A stretch of DNA of 64,000 nucleotides, taken from the NCBI GenBank assembly GCA_030549495.1, contig JAUIRK010001052.1:3038001-3102000 (forward strand). Direction: 5' to 3'. Positions 49,222 through 62,405 of this stretch are shown here, one piece after another. This stretch comes from Nectonema munidae (Eukaryota; Nematomorpha; Nectonematoida; Nectonematidae). The translations under genes and the position numbers were made by a program. Position 1 is the stretch's first letter; every line of letters begins with the position of its first letter. A model generated the notes under the pieces. It saw only the letters and a program-made list of their open reading frames with translations. It was not told where the DNA came from and ran no database searches.

Positions 49222-49529
49222 AACCATCTTAGTATACATGTTGGAGATGAACCATCGTAGTATACAGGTTGGAGGTGAACCATCGTAGTATACAGGTTGG
49301 AGATGAACCATCGTAGTATACAGGTTGGAGATGAACCATCGTAGTATACAGGTTGGAGATGAACCATCGTAGTATACAGGTTGGAGATGAACCATCGTAG
49401 TATACAGGTTGGAGATGAACCATCGTAGTATACAGGTTGTAGATGAACCATCGTAGTATACAGGTTGGAGATGAACCATCGTAGTATACAGGTTGGAGAT
49501 GAACCATCGTAGTATACAGGTTGGAGATG
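49222..49529. repeat. Minisatellite, 28-bp unit, about 11 copies
   Basis: Unit GAACCATCGTAGTATACAGG plus TTGGAGAT, nearly identical across ten copies with one G-to-T variant (GGTTGTAGAT) and a more diverged first copy. Since 28 is one more than a multiple of three, all three minus-strand frames stay open and give the same 28-residue repeat. High identity implies recent expansion. Confidence 0.92.
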
Positions 49530-49559
49530 ACAATAAAGTTGTCTACCCGCGTTTAACCC

Positions 49560-51575
49560 TATAGGTTATGAGAATATATCATTACATAATAAAGAAGAGT
49601 TTCCTAAAACTCTTCATACTGAAAAAATATTTCTTCAAATAAATGAATAATATTTAGAATGTCGCATTATACATATGATACATGATAAAAATATTTTATT
49701 GGTGAAAATTAAGAGGTGACCTAATATGCGAGATCGAAAGTTACTCGAAAATTCCCGAAATAGAAATCATATTAGTATAATGGGTGAAAAATTCTCAAAG
49801 TGTCAATAAAATTTGTGGTAACCAATATAAAAACCTATCTAAACATATTCAAAATTTGTATAGCACACGTGTACTAAATTGATAACTATGACTTGCAAAA
49901 ATACAATATATATATAAAAAATTTTTAACCAAAATATTTATGGGCAAATAAAGTTAATATTGTTATTCATAATAATGAGTAAAAATGCATAATATTGTAT
50001 ATATGTGAAGTCATAATTTTGAGCTTGTTTGAAAGGGTCTGAAAAATCGAAAATTTAAAAAGCTATTCTGATAGAGTTTGATACGCTGATTCCAAATATG
50101 TAATTTGTTTGAAATGAATCGAATGATTTTTTTGCGGTCAATGTTTAAATTTTTGTCATGTTATCAAGTTTAGAGGCAAAAAAGGTATTTTAAAATATTT
50201 ATACATTTCCATAATCATTATAAAATTTCCTCAATGATATATTAAAATTGGATAAGTTTGAAAATTTTCGAAAAATTTGTTGGGTGACACGTTAGAATTT
50301 TTTTTAAAATTAAAATAATTTTTTCAACGTATTGTGTTTAAATGTTAGGTATATTTTATGAAAATTCAAAAAAAAAAAGTAATTATTTATTTTTCACGCT
50401 AAAATATAGTGAAAAATATCAAAAATTATGCATATTGTTCAAAGGCTTATAAAAAAAATTTGTAAATTTTGACACAAAATTTTTTTAAAAATTGTTAAAT
50501 CAAAAAAATATATCAAAAATAAATATTTTTTAAAATATTTAAATAAAATTTAAGCGATTTTGAATAAGTTGATGTAAAAATTAGAAAAAAATAATTTTAT
50601 TTTAATTAAAAAAATCCCGTCAAAAACAATTTTTTTACAGAAGAGTTTCTAAAACTTCATACAGAAAAAATATTTCTTCCATGTGTGTGACAACCGAAAT
50701 TTAAAATTATTTTATAAAAATCTACAAATATATTTAGATTATTGTAGGGGAGTGGTTTATAATGAAAAAAGAATAAATTCATGAGGTTAATTATTGGTAA
50801 AATTTTATTAAAAGACATCTTTTTATCTTCTCTTTTTTCTTCAGTGAACACATCAATAAGCTTAATCCAAACTTTTCTTTTTGGGGTAATCAAAGTGTAA
50901 CTTCTTTCGCTGTGATTAAAAATTTTTTTATACGATACTGAATACAATAAATACTTGTTATTTAAATTATTTTGTGATTTTTTTTATTTAGAAATAACAT
51001 TTTAGTGGACCAGTTTGCGGGATAATAATAAAATTTAGCATAAACACGTTTTAAATATTTTTTGAGGCATTGAACTTTTTATGCACTAAACAATAATAAA
51101 AATAATATTTATCTTCAAAAATAAAATTTGGGCAACTATTTTTAATCGTATACATTATGAACTGACTTAAAATTTTGGCCAATAATTCAAAAGTTATAAG
51201 CAATATAAAACGAAGGTTAATTTATAAAAACCGGAAAATAAACTATTTTATAAAAATCTACAAATAAATTTAGGTTCTGATAGTAGAGTGGTTTTATAAT
51301 TGTGTTGAAAATTGTTACAAATAAAAGGTGAAAATTTGTCAAAATGTAACAAGCGTTAGCTTAAAATTACCAAATATAAAAAATATGCATCCCTCATCTG
51401 CTAATTACGAAGAAAACTGAAAAATACAAAATTATAAAAAAAATTCAAATAGTATTTGTAATTACAATGGTAATGAAACCCATGGAATATAAAAATAGTA
51501 AAATGATATTTCTCAAGTATTTATAATATAAGTAATTTATTCTGAAAGCCCATAAAAAATTATTTAATTTGGTAT
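49560..51575. other. Intergenic AT-rich DNA
   Basis: No gene recognised. Repeated phrases (ACAGAAGAGTTTC, CATACAGAAAAAATATTTCTTC) near 49590 and 50637 suggest an old duplication. Confidence 0.35.
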
Positions 51576-51583
51576 ATCGCATT

Positions 51584-53755
51584 TAGGGTTCAATATTTTG
51601 GCAATTTTTCTCGAATCGAGATTTCTCGATAGAAAAAATAATATATCGAGAATTCTCGAACTTTTTTGAAGTTTAACAAATCTAAAACCCATCTAGAAAA
51701 ATACAACTTTCAATAATTTAAACTTATTAAAAATTATCAAAAATTTCAGAAAAATTTATTTATTTTGAAAGTTTAAAAAAATTTCTTAAAAAAAATCAAG
51801 CTATTGATACTTTTATCACTAAGCTTTGTTCTAAGCTTAGTGACAAAAATCCCAGCAAAAGAAAATATTCTTTCAGACTCCGTTGATGTTTGTGGAATAC
51901 ATTTTAAATTATTAAACAAGTTTTCGAGTTGAATTGACATTTTTCCTGTTGCTTCAAACGCTTCTACATCTTTAGAGTAACTAGTATTTCCATTATTAGT
52001 AAACATTTCATTTCTTGGATACATTTTATTTTTAATTGTGCTTTCAAGCTTTTCATTCAAACTTTTGTACTTTTTTTCATATTTCCACTTGAATTTCTTC
52101 ATTAATATTTATGCTTTCGTTTTTGTTTTTTCCTTTAACAAATTGATCAAAAAAGTTCACGAACTTGGTGTCGGTCTAAAAGTGTCAAACTTTTGATTGA
52201 TCTTTGATAATAATTTTTGCCAGAATTTAAATATTCTAAAAGACTAATAAGTTCTACGTTTCTTCTGACACTTATTCTGGAAATAAAAGAATCTTTAACT
52301 TTTGAAGACAAAGCAGTACTAAGAGAATCTAGCTCCTCAAAGATGAACTCAAACGCAGCTTCAGCTGTCAAAAGATTTGAATCCCTACTACAGATTCTTT
52401 CAGAAGCAATTTTGATCGGCTTCAGAGTATTCATAAGATCACATAAAAACTTGGCTTCAGATTCGGAAACTGAAATGTTTTCTTTTATGTCAATTAAGCT
52501 TTTTGCAACACAAGATTTTATTTCAAGAAATCGTTCTATCATTAAAACTATACTGTTCCATCTTGTTTTCGAGTCTAAAACCAAATTTTTTTCTCTATTG
52601 AATTCTTTTTTGACATAGTTCTGTAAAATTTCGTTTTTCAATGGAGATTTTTTAAAAGTTTTAATAATTTTCCTAAGTTTTTTTTAAATTTCTTTAAAAT
52701 TTATATCCATTTTTTTGTTGTGATCTGTGAGAAAATTATTGTATACAGCAAATGCTTGGCTGTCAAAATTGAAGCTAAGATCGTTATTTTCTTGCTCAAT
52801 TGGGTTCTCATAAGAACTTTCTTCAGATGAATAAGCTGATGTCTCTACACTTCTATTTTCTTTGTACAAAACATCACAAACAGCCAAATGAATTGTATGA
52901 GCATAACATATTTGATGATGCAAAACTCCGCTAATTCTTGCTAGTTTTATCATCACATTTGCTCCATCCGTTAAAAAAGAAATGATGTGTTCTTGAAGAT
53001 TGATGCCAAACTCTTCTAATTTCTGCTCAATTTCTTTAAGTGCATTTTCAGCGCTAAATGAGCCTTTTATTCTCATTAAGCCTAAATTAAAAAACTTACT
53101 TGGGCTTGAATGCAAGTTTAAAGTGAATACTTCGTTCTAATACTTTTTATTTAACGAAAATTGTTTGTTATTTACAAAAAAAGATATATTCTTAATTGTA
53201 TAAACATAACTGAACTAAACAATATTATTTATTACATTCTTTTTTATATTACTTTGATGACTTTTTCAAGCACTCAGTTTTTACAAACTAAATAGATAAG
53301 TCAACCAAAAAATTAAAAAAGTCCAAAGATTGGTTGTAACTATATTGAGAATTTATCTTTGCTTATATAAGATATATTTTATCATGTCTAATTATTTAAA
53401 TCATTAAGTGTTTTTTATATTCTACTAAAATATTTTAACTTAGTTTTCTTGTTCTGTATACATTTTTTTAATTTTCCAGAAATGCAATAAAATAACGTAA
53501 CTTTGTATGACACCTTAGCATTAAAAAATGTAACCTTAGGCTTTAAGTTTTAACCTTTAACTCTTATTTTTAAAATAAAAACAGCAGACTTTTTCAAAAT
53601 TATTAATTGTAAAAATATTTTATCTAAAACAAAACTAAATATTTATAATGCGAGAATTCTCTAGAAAAATATAAATCTCGTTCTCGAGATTTTTCATCTA
53701 GATCAAAAAATTTCTCAAGAAATCTCGAGATCGAGATCTCGAGAATTGAACTCTA
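51584..53755 (-). mobile_element. hAT element, whole length with exact 8-bp target duplication
   Basis: ATCGCATT at 51576-51583 and 53756-53763. Ends TAGGGTTCAA and, inverted, TAGAGTTCAA. Minus-strand transposase: 53115-52684 with FNLGLMRIKGSFSAE, SFLTDGANVM (DDE Asp region), LHHQICYAHTIHLAVCDVL; 52641-52147 with DSKTRWNSIVLMIERFLEIK; 52102-51773 with the C-terminal dimerisation motif QTSTESERIFSFAGIFVTKL. At least two breaks join these frames, and the BED-finger N-terminus is not visible. The element is dead. Confidence 0.92.
51600..53750. repeat. CTCGAGA palindrome clusters in both hAT ends
   Basis: About five TCTCGA/CGAGA motifs in the first 80 bp and about nine in the last 110 bp (CTCGTTCTCGAG, ATCTCGAGATCGAG). 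The clustering within both ends fits transposase binding sites. Confidence 0.6.
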
Positions 53756-53763
53756 ATCGCATT

Positions 53764-56600
53764 ATACATTTTGTTAAGAATTTCGAAAGTTATAAGCGTT
53801 TTAATATTTGACTAAAATTTGAGCTACGATTATCCAACAAAGCTTGTACATTCGATCGACATTTTTCACCTGAAAAATAATTTAAAATTTATTAGAGAAA
53901 CATTATGCTGACCTCTAGAAAGTAAAAATATATATTTATTTTCTACAGTGTTCTTTAACTATAACATTTTAAAATGTTAATAACCATATTCTATCTTTGT
54001 TAATATGAAATATTAAAAAAATAGTATATAAACCCATCACGTTAATTATTATTGATCTTTTTTTGAAACTAGATAAAAGTTTACTGTCCTCACATAAAAG
54101 CAGATTTTGGAAAAAAAAACATTTTTTTGTAAAACCTAGCCTATGTTACCCACATAGAGTATAGTTTTCCAATGATACCATTTTCAATCAATTTTTTTAA
54201 TCTTCACATTAAAAGTGGTCCTTTTTTTTTACTAAAATTTAGATCAAATTTTTCAAAGTAAAGTCCAGTTATCAAAAAATTTTAAAACTTTTGCAAAAAT
54301 AAATTATTCTTGCGTATATAGCAAAGGATAAGCTTTCAAATGTTATATATATATATATATCATGAAAAAGAAATATTGAAAAACAGTTAAATTTTTTCTG
54401 CAAACCAAATGATTAAAAATTTCCAAAAAATCGTATTAGTATTATTATTATTATATATTACATAAACATTTCAACCAATCATATAGTTTTCGTGAAATAA
54501 AACTGCAATTTCAAAGTTAAGTTGAACTTTTATGTAGAATTTTTGGAATGGTGCTTTCAATATGCATGTAAAATATTTAAATTTTAAGTATGTTTTTTAG
54601 CATTTTACGATTTATACATTTAAATATATAATAAGGTCTGGCATTTTGTCTCCCCGCAGGTCTTTCCAGACCTCTAATATAAATTAGCATATATATACAT
54701 ATTTTGAAAATTTTATTTTAAAATATTAGTTTACAAAAAAAACACAAAAAAACTTTTTGAAACAATAATATTTTGAATTTTTGTAACATTGTTTAATGAA
54801 AATAAAGTTGTTTTTTGAAAAAAAACCCTAAAATTTATACTTTAATTTTAGTAAGTTTGTTAGCATATATTTTTTTTATGTAATTTGTACTTTTAAAACC
54901 CAATTTAGGTTGAGTACTTGTGTGTTATCTGTCAAACTTTTTGCGTTTAAATCTTTTTATTAATGTTTTTCAGTACATGGTATTCTTCTGTTAATAATTC
55001 TTTGTATTGCATTTCCAAAAGATCCTAGAAACAAAACACGTATTATATGATGGCAACTTTTGCTGTTTTTTTGGGATAGAAAGATTCCTTCTTTTAAAAT
55101 AAGTAAAAATCTTCTTCTCCATTTCTAGGAACTTTTTAATAAAACAATAAATTTTATAACTGGTCAGAGGTAAAGCAGAAGTAATAATAATCAGTTTTAC
55201 GGCTATTTTTCTAACAATGCTAGGATCTAGTGTGAAATTACAAGTATGAAAAATTATAAAATATCTTATTATTTTACCTATAATTTGTTCTTCGTAAATT
55301 TTTTAAAAATAAACTCATGGTCAATCTATCTTAATGTTTGATTTTCAAAAACTATGTTTATTTTATTTACCTTAGAAAAGCTTGTTATTTTTTATTTTAA
55401 AGTGACATACAATATTCTTAGCATTTTTTTCGTTCTATTCAATCTATTTTTCTCAACTTATTTCAAGGCGCAACTTTGATTACCATGCACTAAACTTGAC
55501 ATAATGCAGCTTTTGTTTTAATGACCCGATAACATAAATAAAAAGTATTATTACACAATATAGTTAAGGACCTGAAGTTCTTATTAACTAATCAATCCCA
55601 GTTGGGCTACAGGAATGGCAAACTGATGGCAAATTTTTTTACAACTAAGTAAAATAAATCAATGTGTAAAGAAATTTGTTAACCACTGTCTCATCTGTAA
55701 TTTTGTAAATTTCAACTATCTGAAAAACAAAAAAAATCTTTGCTTCACATATTGCAAAAACCTAGCCTAAACAAACCTTCTAAAACAATCACCAAAACGT
55801 ATTAAGCGCGACCTGCGCGTAAAATTTTTTTATTGGTTTCAATATTCAATCTTTTTTTTTTAAACATTATCAACTTGCTTTCAGTCATTAGCGGTAAAAA
55901 AAGGAGATTAACAGTGTAGTGAACTTCTTTGTGAGTAATTTAATTCAGCATGAGGAGTTGGATTCCCTGCAAGTGTTTTTCGTTAAGGATCATAGTGATT
56001 TAGAATTTTTGTTGTCTAAAACATAGTTTGGGTAACCCCCTCACGTCAAATTACGCCCGCGAGGGTTTTTTATAGCGCCTACAGACTTATATAGCCGTAT
56101 GCAAAATAGTAACTAAACTTTCAAATATTAAATTGTATTATCCAATAGTTAGAAAAAGTCAAAATAATTTATTTTAAAGAAAAGCAAGTAAAGCTTACCT
56201 TAGAGTCAGACCACTCTTAACTTACTTTGCTTGGTATAGAACCAAGCTACTTAATCTTCAAACACATAAAAGAAACAAAAATATAAAATTTTAATCACAA
56301 AAATCATATAATATAGCCTTTTAATTAGAAAATATTTCTAATTTTATAAGGGAATGAGGCGAGTCTTGTTGAATAGTTTACTTTAGATGTGAAATACAAG
56401 ATTAATACAGGTACGAGAGTTATTATTTGTGATCCTCCTGCAGATCTTGATTTCTGAAAAAAAATTTCTGTCAAAAAAGCAACATGAAAAAAATTGTCCA
56501 TAATTTTTTTAATAAAAGGTTTATCGTTAATAAAGCGGTTATGGATATGGAAAAGTTAGAAAATGTTTTTGTTTTATATAAAAATGAATAAACCTTTGAT
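53764..56600. other. Intergenic AT-rich DNA
   Basis: No gene recognised. A (TA)n microsatellite lies at 54341-54360. A GC-richer block at 56038-56075 (CGCCCGCGAGGG) is unassigned. Confidence 0.35.
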
Positions 56601-56739
56601 ATCAGTGAATAATGTGGGTATTTGCCGGTAAAATTTGAAAGCGAGTACTTGCAGGTACCCGCATAAATATTTTTACAGATGCGTGCAAATCAGGGTAAGT
56701 TTTTTGGCCAATGATGATGATGTTTTAACTTTAAAACTT

Positions 56740-56820
56740 TTGATTTTTAACTTTTTTTGTGGTTCATGCTACATAGATAAAACTTCTAAGAGACTTGTAG
56801 ACAGAATTGATGACTAAATA
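56740..56820 (+). mobile_element. Possible Penelope-like GIY-YIG endonuclease scrap
   Basis: The frame reads CGSCYIDKTSKRLVDRI, close to the C-G-x-x-YIGKTxRxLxxRI core of the Penelope GIY-YIG domain, with YID in place of YIG. Only about 25 residues remain before a stop, and the rest of the element is not visible. Confidence 0.4.
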
Positions 56821-57715
56821 AATCAAACGAATGATTTCTAGAATTGACGAACCTATTCCTTTAATTATAAGGAATGAAATGAGAAAAATGCTATAATCAA
56901 TAAAAAGTTAAACATAAACATTTACTTTCTAATTTTTATACACTTTTTAATCATGACATTGATAAAGAAAATTTTTAAAGAAATTCAAAAATACATTTAC
57001 AGTTAAATTGATATATTGAACACATATAATAGGCTTACTGAAGGTTTAATATTTGTTCTTTAATTTTTTATATGAATATTACATATATAGAGAAAGTCAA
57101 TATCATAAAAATAAATATAAATAATATTGTTTAGACTAAAGTCAATCCCAATCCATATAAAAATCCCCTAAAAAGAGAATAATATAAAGTTGTGTTTATT
57201 TTTATATTCTCAATCAAATCCTATACTAAAATGGAAGTTTTAGTTTTAAAATCTAAATGAGATAAAGGTAAAGATACCAGAGGTGTTTTCATCGAGAAGC
57301 TTTGAAATTTTATTTCCAAAGCTATTAGTTTTCTTTAATTTAGATTTTAATCAAAAAATATGCGCTGTTATTTTATTAGTTATTCAAATATACCCAAGCT
57401 TAAAATTAATTTATATGGAAAAAGAATGTCTTCAATGATTAAAAATTTTTGATAGTTATAATTAAAAAAATTCTTCCACCTTTGAAAAAATTAAAACCAT
57501 TAGAACTTCTATCTTAATTTTTAAACCAAGAAGGTGGTACAAAAGGCTAATAAAAGCCGCTGCCTGCACTACCACCCATCTTGAATAAAGTTAATATATT
57601 TACGTACACAAATTTATTGATTATGTAAGCCTAAATTATAATAATGAAATGATAATAAAAGATATTCCGTAAATAATTATGATGGCTAATGTTTGATTTG
57701 TTGAATCCTTATTAG

Positions 57716-58008
57716 CAGAGCCCGCGCTACCTATTAAATTTTGGGGCACAAGCCCCCCCCCCCCTCCTCCGCCCTTCCAACTATTTCTCAAGCCCCCAGC
57801 TAATTTTCAAGCTCATCTAAAAAATAATGACAAACATCTAGCATTCATGATAATTTCTTTCATGAAAATCTAATGTGTATAGATATGGCTTGACAAATAC
57901 AGCATATGTTTTCTTTTCGCCTTGAAGCAAATTAATCTGATAGTTCAAAAATTAGCGCCCCAATGAAGCCCCCTCCCCTCTTAAAATGTTTGCTTAGCGC
58001 GGGTACTG
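57716..58008. mobile_element. hAT-type MITE, 293 bp, 8-bp target duplication
   Basis: CTTATTAG at 57708-57715 and 58009-58016. Ends CAGAGCCCGCGCTA and, inverted, CAGTACCCGCGCTA. The interior has C-rich tracts near both ends (GCCCCCCC, GCCCCCTCCCC). CAG ends and an 8-bp duplication define hAT. No coding capacity. Confidence 0.88.
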
Positions 58009-58016
58009 CTTATTAG

Positions 58017-59230
58017 TCTAATGATATTACTAGAAAACATTGAAAATAATATTTTAAGTACTATAAAATTATAGTATTGTAATCTTACTAACTTAAAAAA
58101 TTAATGAAAAGAGTTGCATACCACATGGGTGCGATCATAATCAATCATATCGACACCTCCCCCTTCTTTGGTTGACATCAATTGTGAATGACCCCAAAGA
58201 ATAAGCTAATTAAACTTAACTCTAATCAAAGATTGTGTATATTTGATTGTTATGCAAGATCTCATATCTTGGAGAAGCAAAAAGGATTTTGAGAGCATTG
58301 CGATAACGCTGACAATAAAAAAGTAAGGGACACTTAGAAAATATTAAGTATTTTGTTGGATGCATGTCCTTTTTTTATCTCTTTGAGCTCTTTCATATTT
58401 TTACTACTCATTTATGAGACTGGAATAGTACAATAAAAATATCTAGTCACAATATTTTAGTTTTTTGAATTTACTTTATTAAATTTTCCAATTTTCTTTT
58501 CTTTCTCTAATATTTTCAAACAGGTGATAACATCAAGGAATCTATTTTTGATAATTCGGTTTCTTTGAGTTTTTAAATGAAGGTGGAGGAAGTTTCCAAA
58601 AAGCGCCTGGCTACGCACCCAAGTACACTAAAAATTTTTGTTTTTTTCAGTGATTTAAAATTTTGTAATTGCTCTTTAGGGTTTATTTATTTATTTAGAG
58701 ATGTGATTTTTCAATACAAACACACTTATTCATAAGCCATTTTATGGTAAAGGGATAATAATAAACATGGAAAAAAAACTATTTTTGTGAGCTTATTATT
58801 TTCCTCCTGCAATTGTCGTGAGTCTTGTGTTTGAATAATTTTCCTCATTACTTACTCTCTTCCACTTTATCTCTCTCTCTCACTTTCTTTCTCTCTCTCA
58901 TACACTCTTCTTCGTCGCCTTATATCAAATGTTTTGTTCAGTGTAGACTTGTAGAAGTTCTCAATAATTTTTTGTCATTTTGTGAAAACTTTAAATTTTC
59001 AATCAACAATTATTGTTCGCATTCAACATTTGTTATTAACATTTTACAGCATACAATATACTATCATTTGATCATAACGTATTTATTTTATAACGCAGCT
59101 TAAAATAATTTCCAGGTTGTTTCCTTAAATTGGTAAGTTTTAAAACATTTTACATTACTTCAGATGATTAAAGGTCATGTAGTTCTATATACGATCATAT
59201 GACGTTTAAATTAAAGCATTGGGTTTCTCT
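58017..59230. other. Intergenic DNA
   Basis: CT-rich microsatellite at 58868-58905. A 92-codon frame at 58825-59103 crosses it and is not supported as a gene. Confidence 0.35.
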
Positions 59231-59234
59231 TAAA

Positions 59235-59306
59235 AAGTTAAGTGGGCCTGAGATTTTTTTTTGCACTAAAAATGGGCTTGGAAAGAAAAAAGGTTGAGAA
59301 ACACTG
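59235..59306. mobile_element. hAT terminal scrap
   Basis: Ends GGTTGAGAAACACTG, the widespread hAT/Charlie-type end (CAGTGTTTCTCAACC inverted). The matching left end was not found. Confidence 0.4.
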
Positions 59307-59604
59307 CACTATATAGCATGTCTTTTTTATTTTAGTAAGTATTTTTCAATCATTTGATTGTATTAACAACTTTAAAATGATATCAGTGCTATATGACGTA
59401 TATGAGACATTTTTCCAAATGGTTCCAGCATTTTATACCCGAATATTAAAAATAAAAACAAACAAATACGCTTTTTACTTTTGCTTATTATTAATCTCTT
59501 AAGAATTTTTTTTTACTATGCCATCTATAACGCCTAAACTTTCTATTTTTCTTTAGACTGGGAAAAATAAGTATGTGATTGCGATCTATTTATCAATCAT
59601 CACA

Positions 59605-61282
59605 ATGAAAAGTTTAACGCGAAGTTCCTTCCGTTATACTATTCCTATTTGGTTTCAAAGATTTAAAGAAACCTTCAAATCTAATATCAGTCATCCTGAA
59701 CTTTCCCTTCCTCTAGAAAATTCGAAGTAACAATTATTTATACAAAATATTATCTTGTATGCATTGTAAGAGCACTTTTAAGTAGTAAGGCTTAATATGA
59801 TAGTGTAAACTACTATTTTTGTATTAGTACTTTTATCTAGTATCTTGTCTCATTTTTGACATCCATTTTTTGTATATGCTTTATTTATATCACACTTGCT
59901 TAGCAATGAGAATGTATTTGCAAATCTTACCTGAAGAATGGCATGAGGCCTTAGTGAATACTCCCCTGGTTTGACAAGTATGAATTGTTAATTTGCAATA
60001 AGTTGCATTAATATAAAACTGATTATAATTCTGCCCTGTATTATATTCAAAAATCGTTTAATAGATTACTCATCATCACATGGTAGCGTTTTCTGGATCA
60101 TTTTTCTAATGGATTTTAAATTCTATATTGATAGGGTAAACATTACGTTGCTAACTTACTTAAGGACCATTGAGGTAACTAAATATAAAATATATCTGGG
60201 GAGTACGAGTACATTTTAAAGTTCCTTAATTTATCAGGCTTTACCGTTTTTGTTTCATGTTATCTTTTTCTCGCAACACGACTTATCACTATATATGTCA
60301 TTTTTCTTCATCTTGTGTAGTGAAAATCTTCGAAAGCCTTAATTAGCCTTAATTGACTTATTTTAATTTATAATAGTGGCTGTCAAATCGTAATTAATAT
60401 TATTTTCTCTTATTACCTTCAGTTTTTTAACTAAGTAAATGAATTTTTAAATTTCTTTAAAAATTTCCCTTATCCATGTTATGATTAAAAAGTTGTATAA
60501 AATTTTTTCTCAAGTTTCAAAAATAATCCATGAGAAGGTTGGCAAACTTTGTTCTTTTCAAGAGCCAAACTCGAAAGTGCTCACTTCCCTAAGAACCTAA
60601 ATTACTCGTAATATGGAGCAATTTATATACGAATATGCATATCATACTCAAAAGTGGACCATTCTTTTATTAGACTATATAAAAAAGCGTAGATTTAAAT
60701 TTTATAGCAATGATCTATTTATGCAATTAAAGAGCCTCACAAAATAGAGCCAAATTCAGCTCACCGGTCATAGCTTGGCAACTTTTGATCTATGAGTTAG
60801 CAAAGCGAAAATATAGTTAATTTTCATTCCTTCATAGAATGTTCATTCTTTTGCTCTTCAGAAAATTGAAGATTTCTTCCTTGCTAGACACCTCCCTAAT
60901 TAAGGCCCATATTTCAAAGTAACTACATCCCATTTACAAAAATAATGAAAGATAAAACCGTACACTCGCCTACTTTTTGTATTTTACGTATATCAGAATT
61001 TTTACTCTCATCTATTCAACGACTTTTTTGCTTAATCGTAGAGACGTGTTTGTGCCAATTTCAAAGAAAAGCCTTTTGCGTGAACTCAAACAGATTCCAG
61101 GAATCATAAAGAGTGAACAAGACGCCGCAAGTTTCGATGCCTTTGCCAGAAGCTTGGAAACGTGTATAGCTGTTAAATACGAGTGTCTTTTCAAAGAAAT
61201 AGTTGTAATTCACTCAATCTCTACCTACTTCCTTTCTAATATTTTCCTTTTTTTAGTTGAGTAGGATAGCTTGTGCACTTAA
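59605..61282 (+). CDS. Probable TMEM143/DUF3754-like mitochondrial membrane protein, first exons
   Basis: Exon 1 is 59605-59726: a basic, amphipathic start (MKSLTRSSFRYTIPIWFQRF) that looks like a mitochondrial targeting peptide. Exon 2 is 61042-61201: KDVFVPISKKSLLREL, resembling the ERFIPFSKEQLLRLL start of TMEM143, then FDAFARSLETCIAVKYECLF. Exon 3 starts at 61257 (LSRIACAL, compare ILARLQAL) after a 55-bp intron, and runs at 61279 into TTAACCC, a piggyBac-like end. Phases agree (2, then 0). The membrane-segment half of the protein is not visible. Either the gene is cut by a transposon or exon 3 is wrongly called. The family match is from memory of a short stretch, so it is moderate. Confidence 0.5.
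59727..61041. other. Intron 1 of the TMEM143-like gene
   Basis: AT-rich. 60540-60790 holds GGTTGGCAAACTTTGTTC and further degenerate blocks that look like an old MITE, not resolved. Confidence 0.35.
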
Positions 61283-62405
61283 CCCTTTCAGGATCAGTAT
61301 GACACGGGTGTATAGAGAAATAAAAATGGTCTTTTTAAAATATATAAAATTCCAATGAAAAAGAAAGGGGTGCCAAAAAGATTTGAACAAAAGTTTGATA
61401 ACAAATTATTATTCCTTTATTAAAACAAGTTTTGTAATGAATCCATACTATACAAAGATAAAAAACCAAGCAAAATATTACAAATGCCAACATTAAAAAT
61501 TTTGCGGACTAAGGCTAGTTTTAAAAAAAGATGTTTGTATGCTTAAATAAGGTTCACAAATTAACTCTACAGATGAGCAATTTTTGGCTTCCACCTGAAG
61601 CTTGATTTTATCGAAATCAAGACTTGTGGTCACTTCCATGTTCTTAAATTTGATAATCAAAAGGGAAAATTTAATTTATTTACAAGCATAAGGTGTTATA
61701 CAATTTACATATCTTTATTATTTTCTTTATTATTTTACTCGGTTCTCAATTCTGATAGCATTTAGCCCTTCTATTTCATTATTTTTCAAAAAAGCTTTTT
61801 CGCATTCACCACACTTTGGGCCAATCATAAGCTCCGCTTTCAACTTCGACAACATACAATGCCAACTTACTATCTTTAGGACAACTATTGTTTTTAAATT
61901 TTCCTGCTTTGACTTGGTTTTTGTCAGAACTTCGTGGGTACATATAGTTTCCAAAAACATATTCCTTACATTTCTGAGCCTTTTCTCGCACGAAAAAAGA
62001 ATGGCAAGACTGACATCTATGGTCTCTACGCATTCGCATTGCTTTTCAACCATCACAGAGAATTGACAAGACAGAATTAGTAGTGAGAGATCTTTCTTAC
62101 CTTTAGATTAGCGCTCCACTGTGATAACTAGATTCCTAAACGTGGTTTTTACGCTCGCATGGAGGTTGCCAATACGAGGAAATCTCATATCAAAGTATCA
62201 TTTACACACATGTCTTGCGAAAACATTTTCTTCAATAAATAGTAAAATATCTTCCTGAATGTTTGATGTGTAAATGTAGTTCAGGTGTGCGCTTAAAAAG
62301 TATCAGATACCCAAAAATACAATGAATCAGAAACATACACATATTCGGTTAAATCACTGTTTCCCGACCCCTTGGCATGGCCAATATGGATGCTGAAAGT
62401 TTGGG
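61283..62405 (-). mobile_element. Candidate piggyBac-like element with cysteine-rich ORF
   Basis: Left edge TTAA (61279-61282) then CCCTTTCAGGATCAGTATG. At 62405 the inverse reads CCCAAACTTTCAGCATCCAT after a decayed TTAA (TTTA). Inside, minus-strand frames at 62056-61730 and 62039-61806 overlap and are rich in cysteine and lysine (CQSCHSFFVREKAQKC; CGECEKAF). They may be the end of a decayed transposase, but I cannot match the piggyBac core. The right end is weak. Confidence 0.45.

Noticed and set aside
49161-49533. Three overlapping minus-strand ORFs of about 92-111 codons
   Set aside because: They are the three frames of the 28-bp minisatellite and encode the same cyclic repeat.
52217-52618. 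133-codon plus-strand ORF
   Set aside because: Shadow of the hAT transposase on the minus strand, which carries the recognisable motifs.
56038-56075. GC-rich block CGCCCGCGAGGG as a CpG promoter
   Set aside because: Too short, no gene start nearby; more like a transposon edge.
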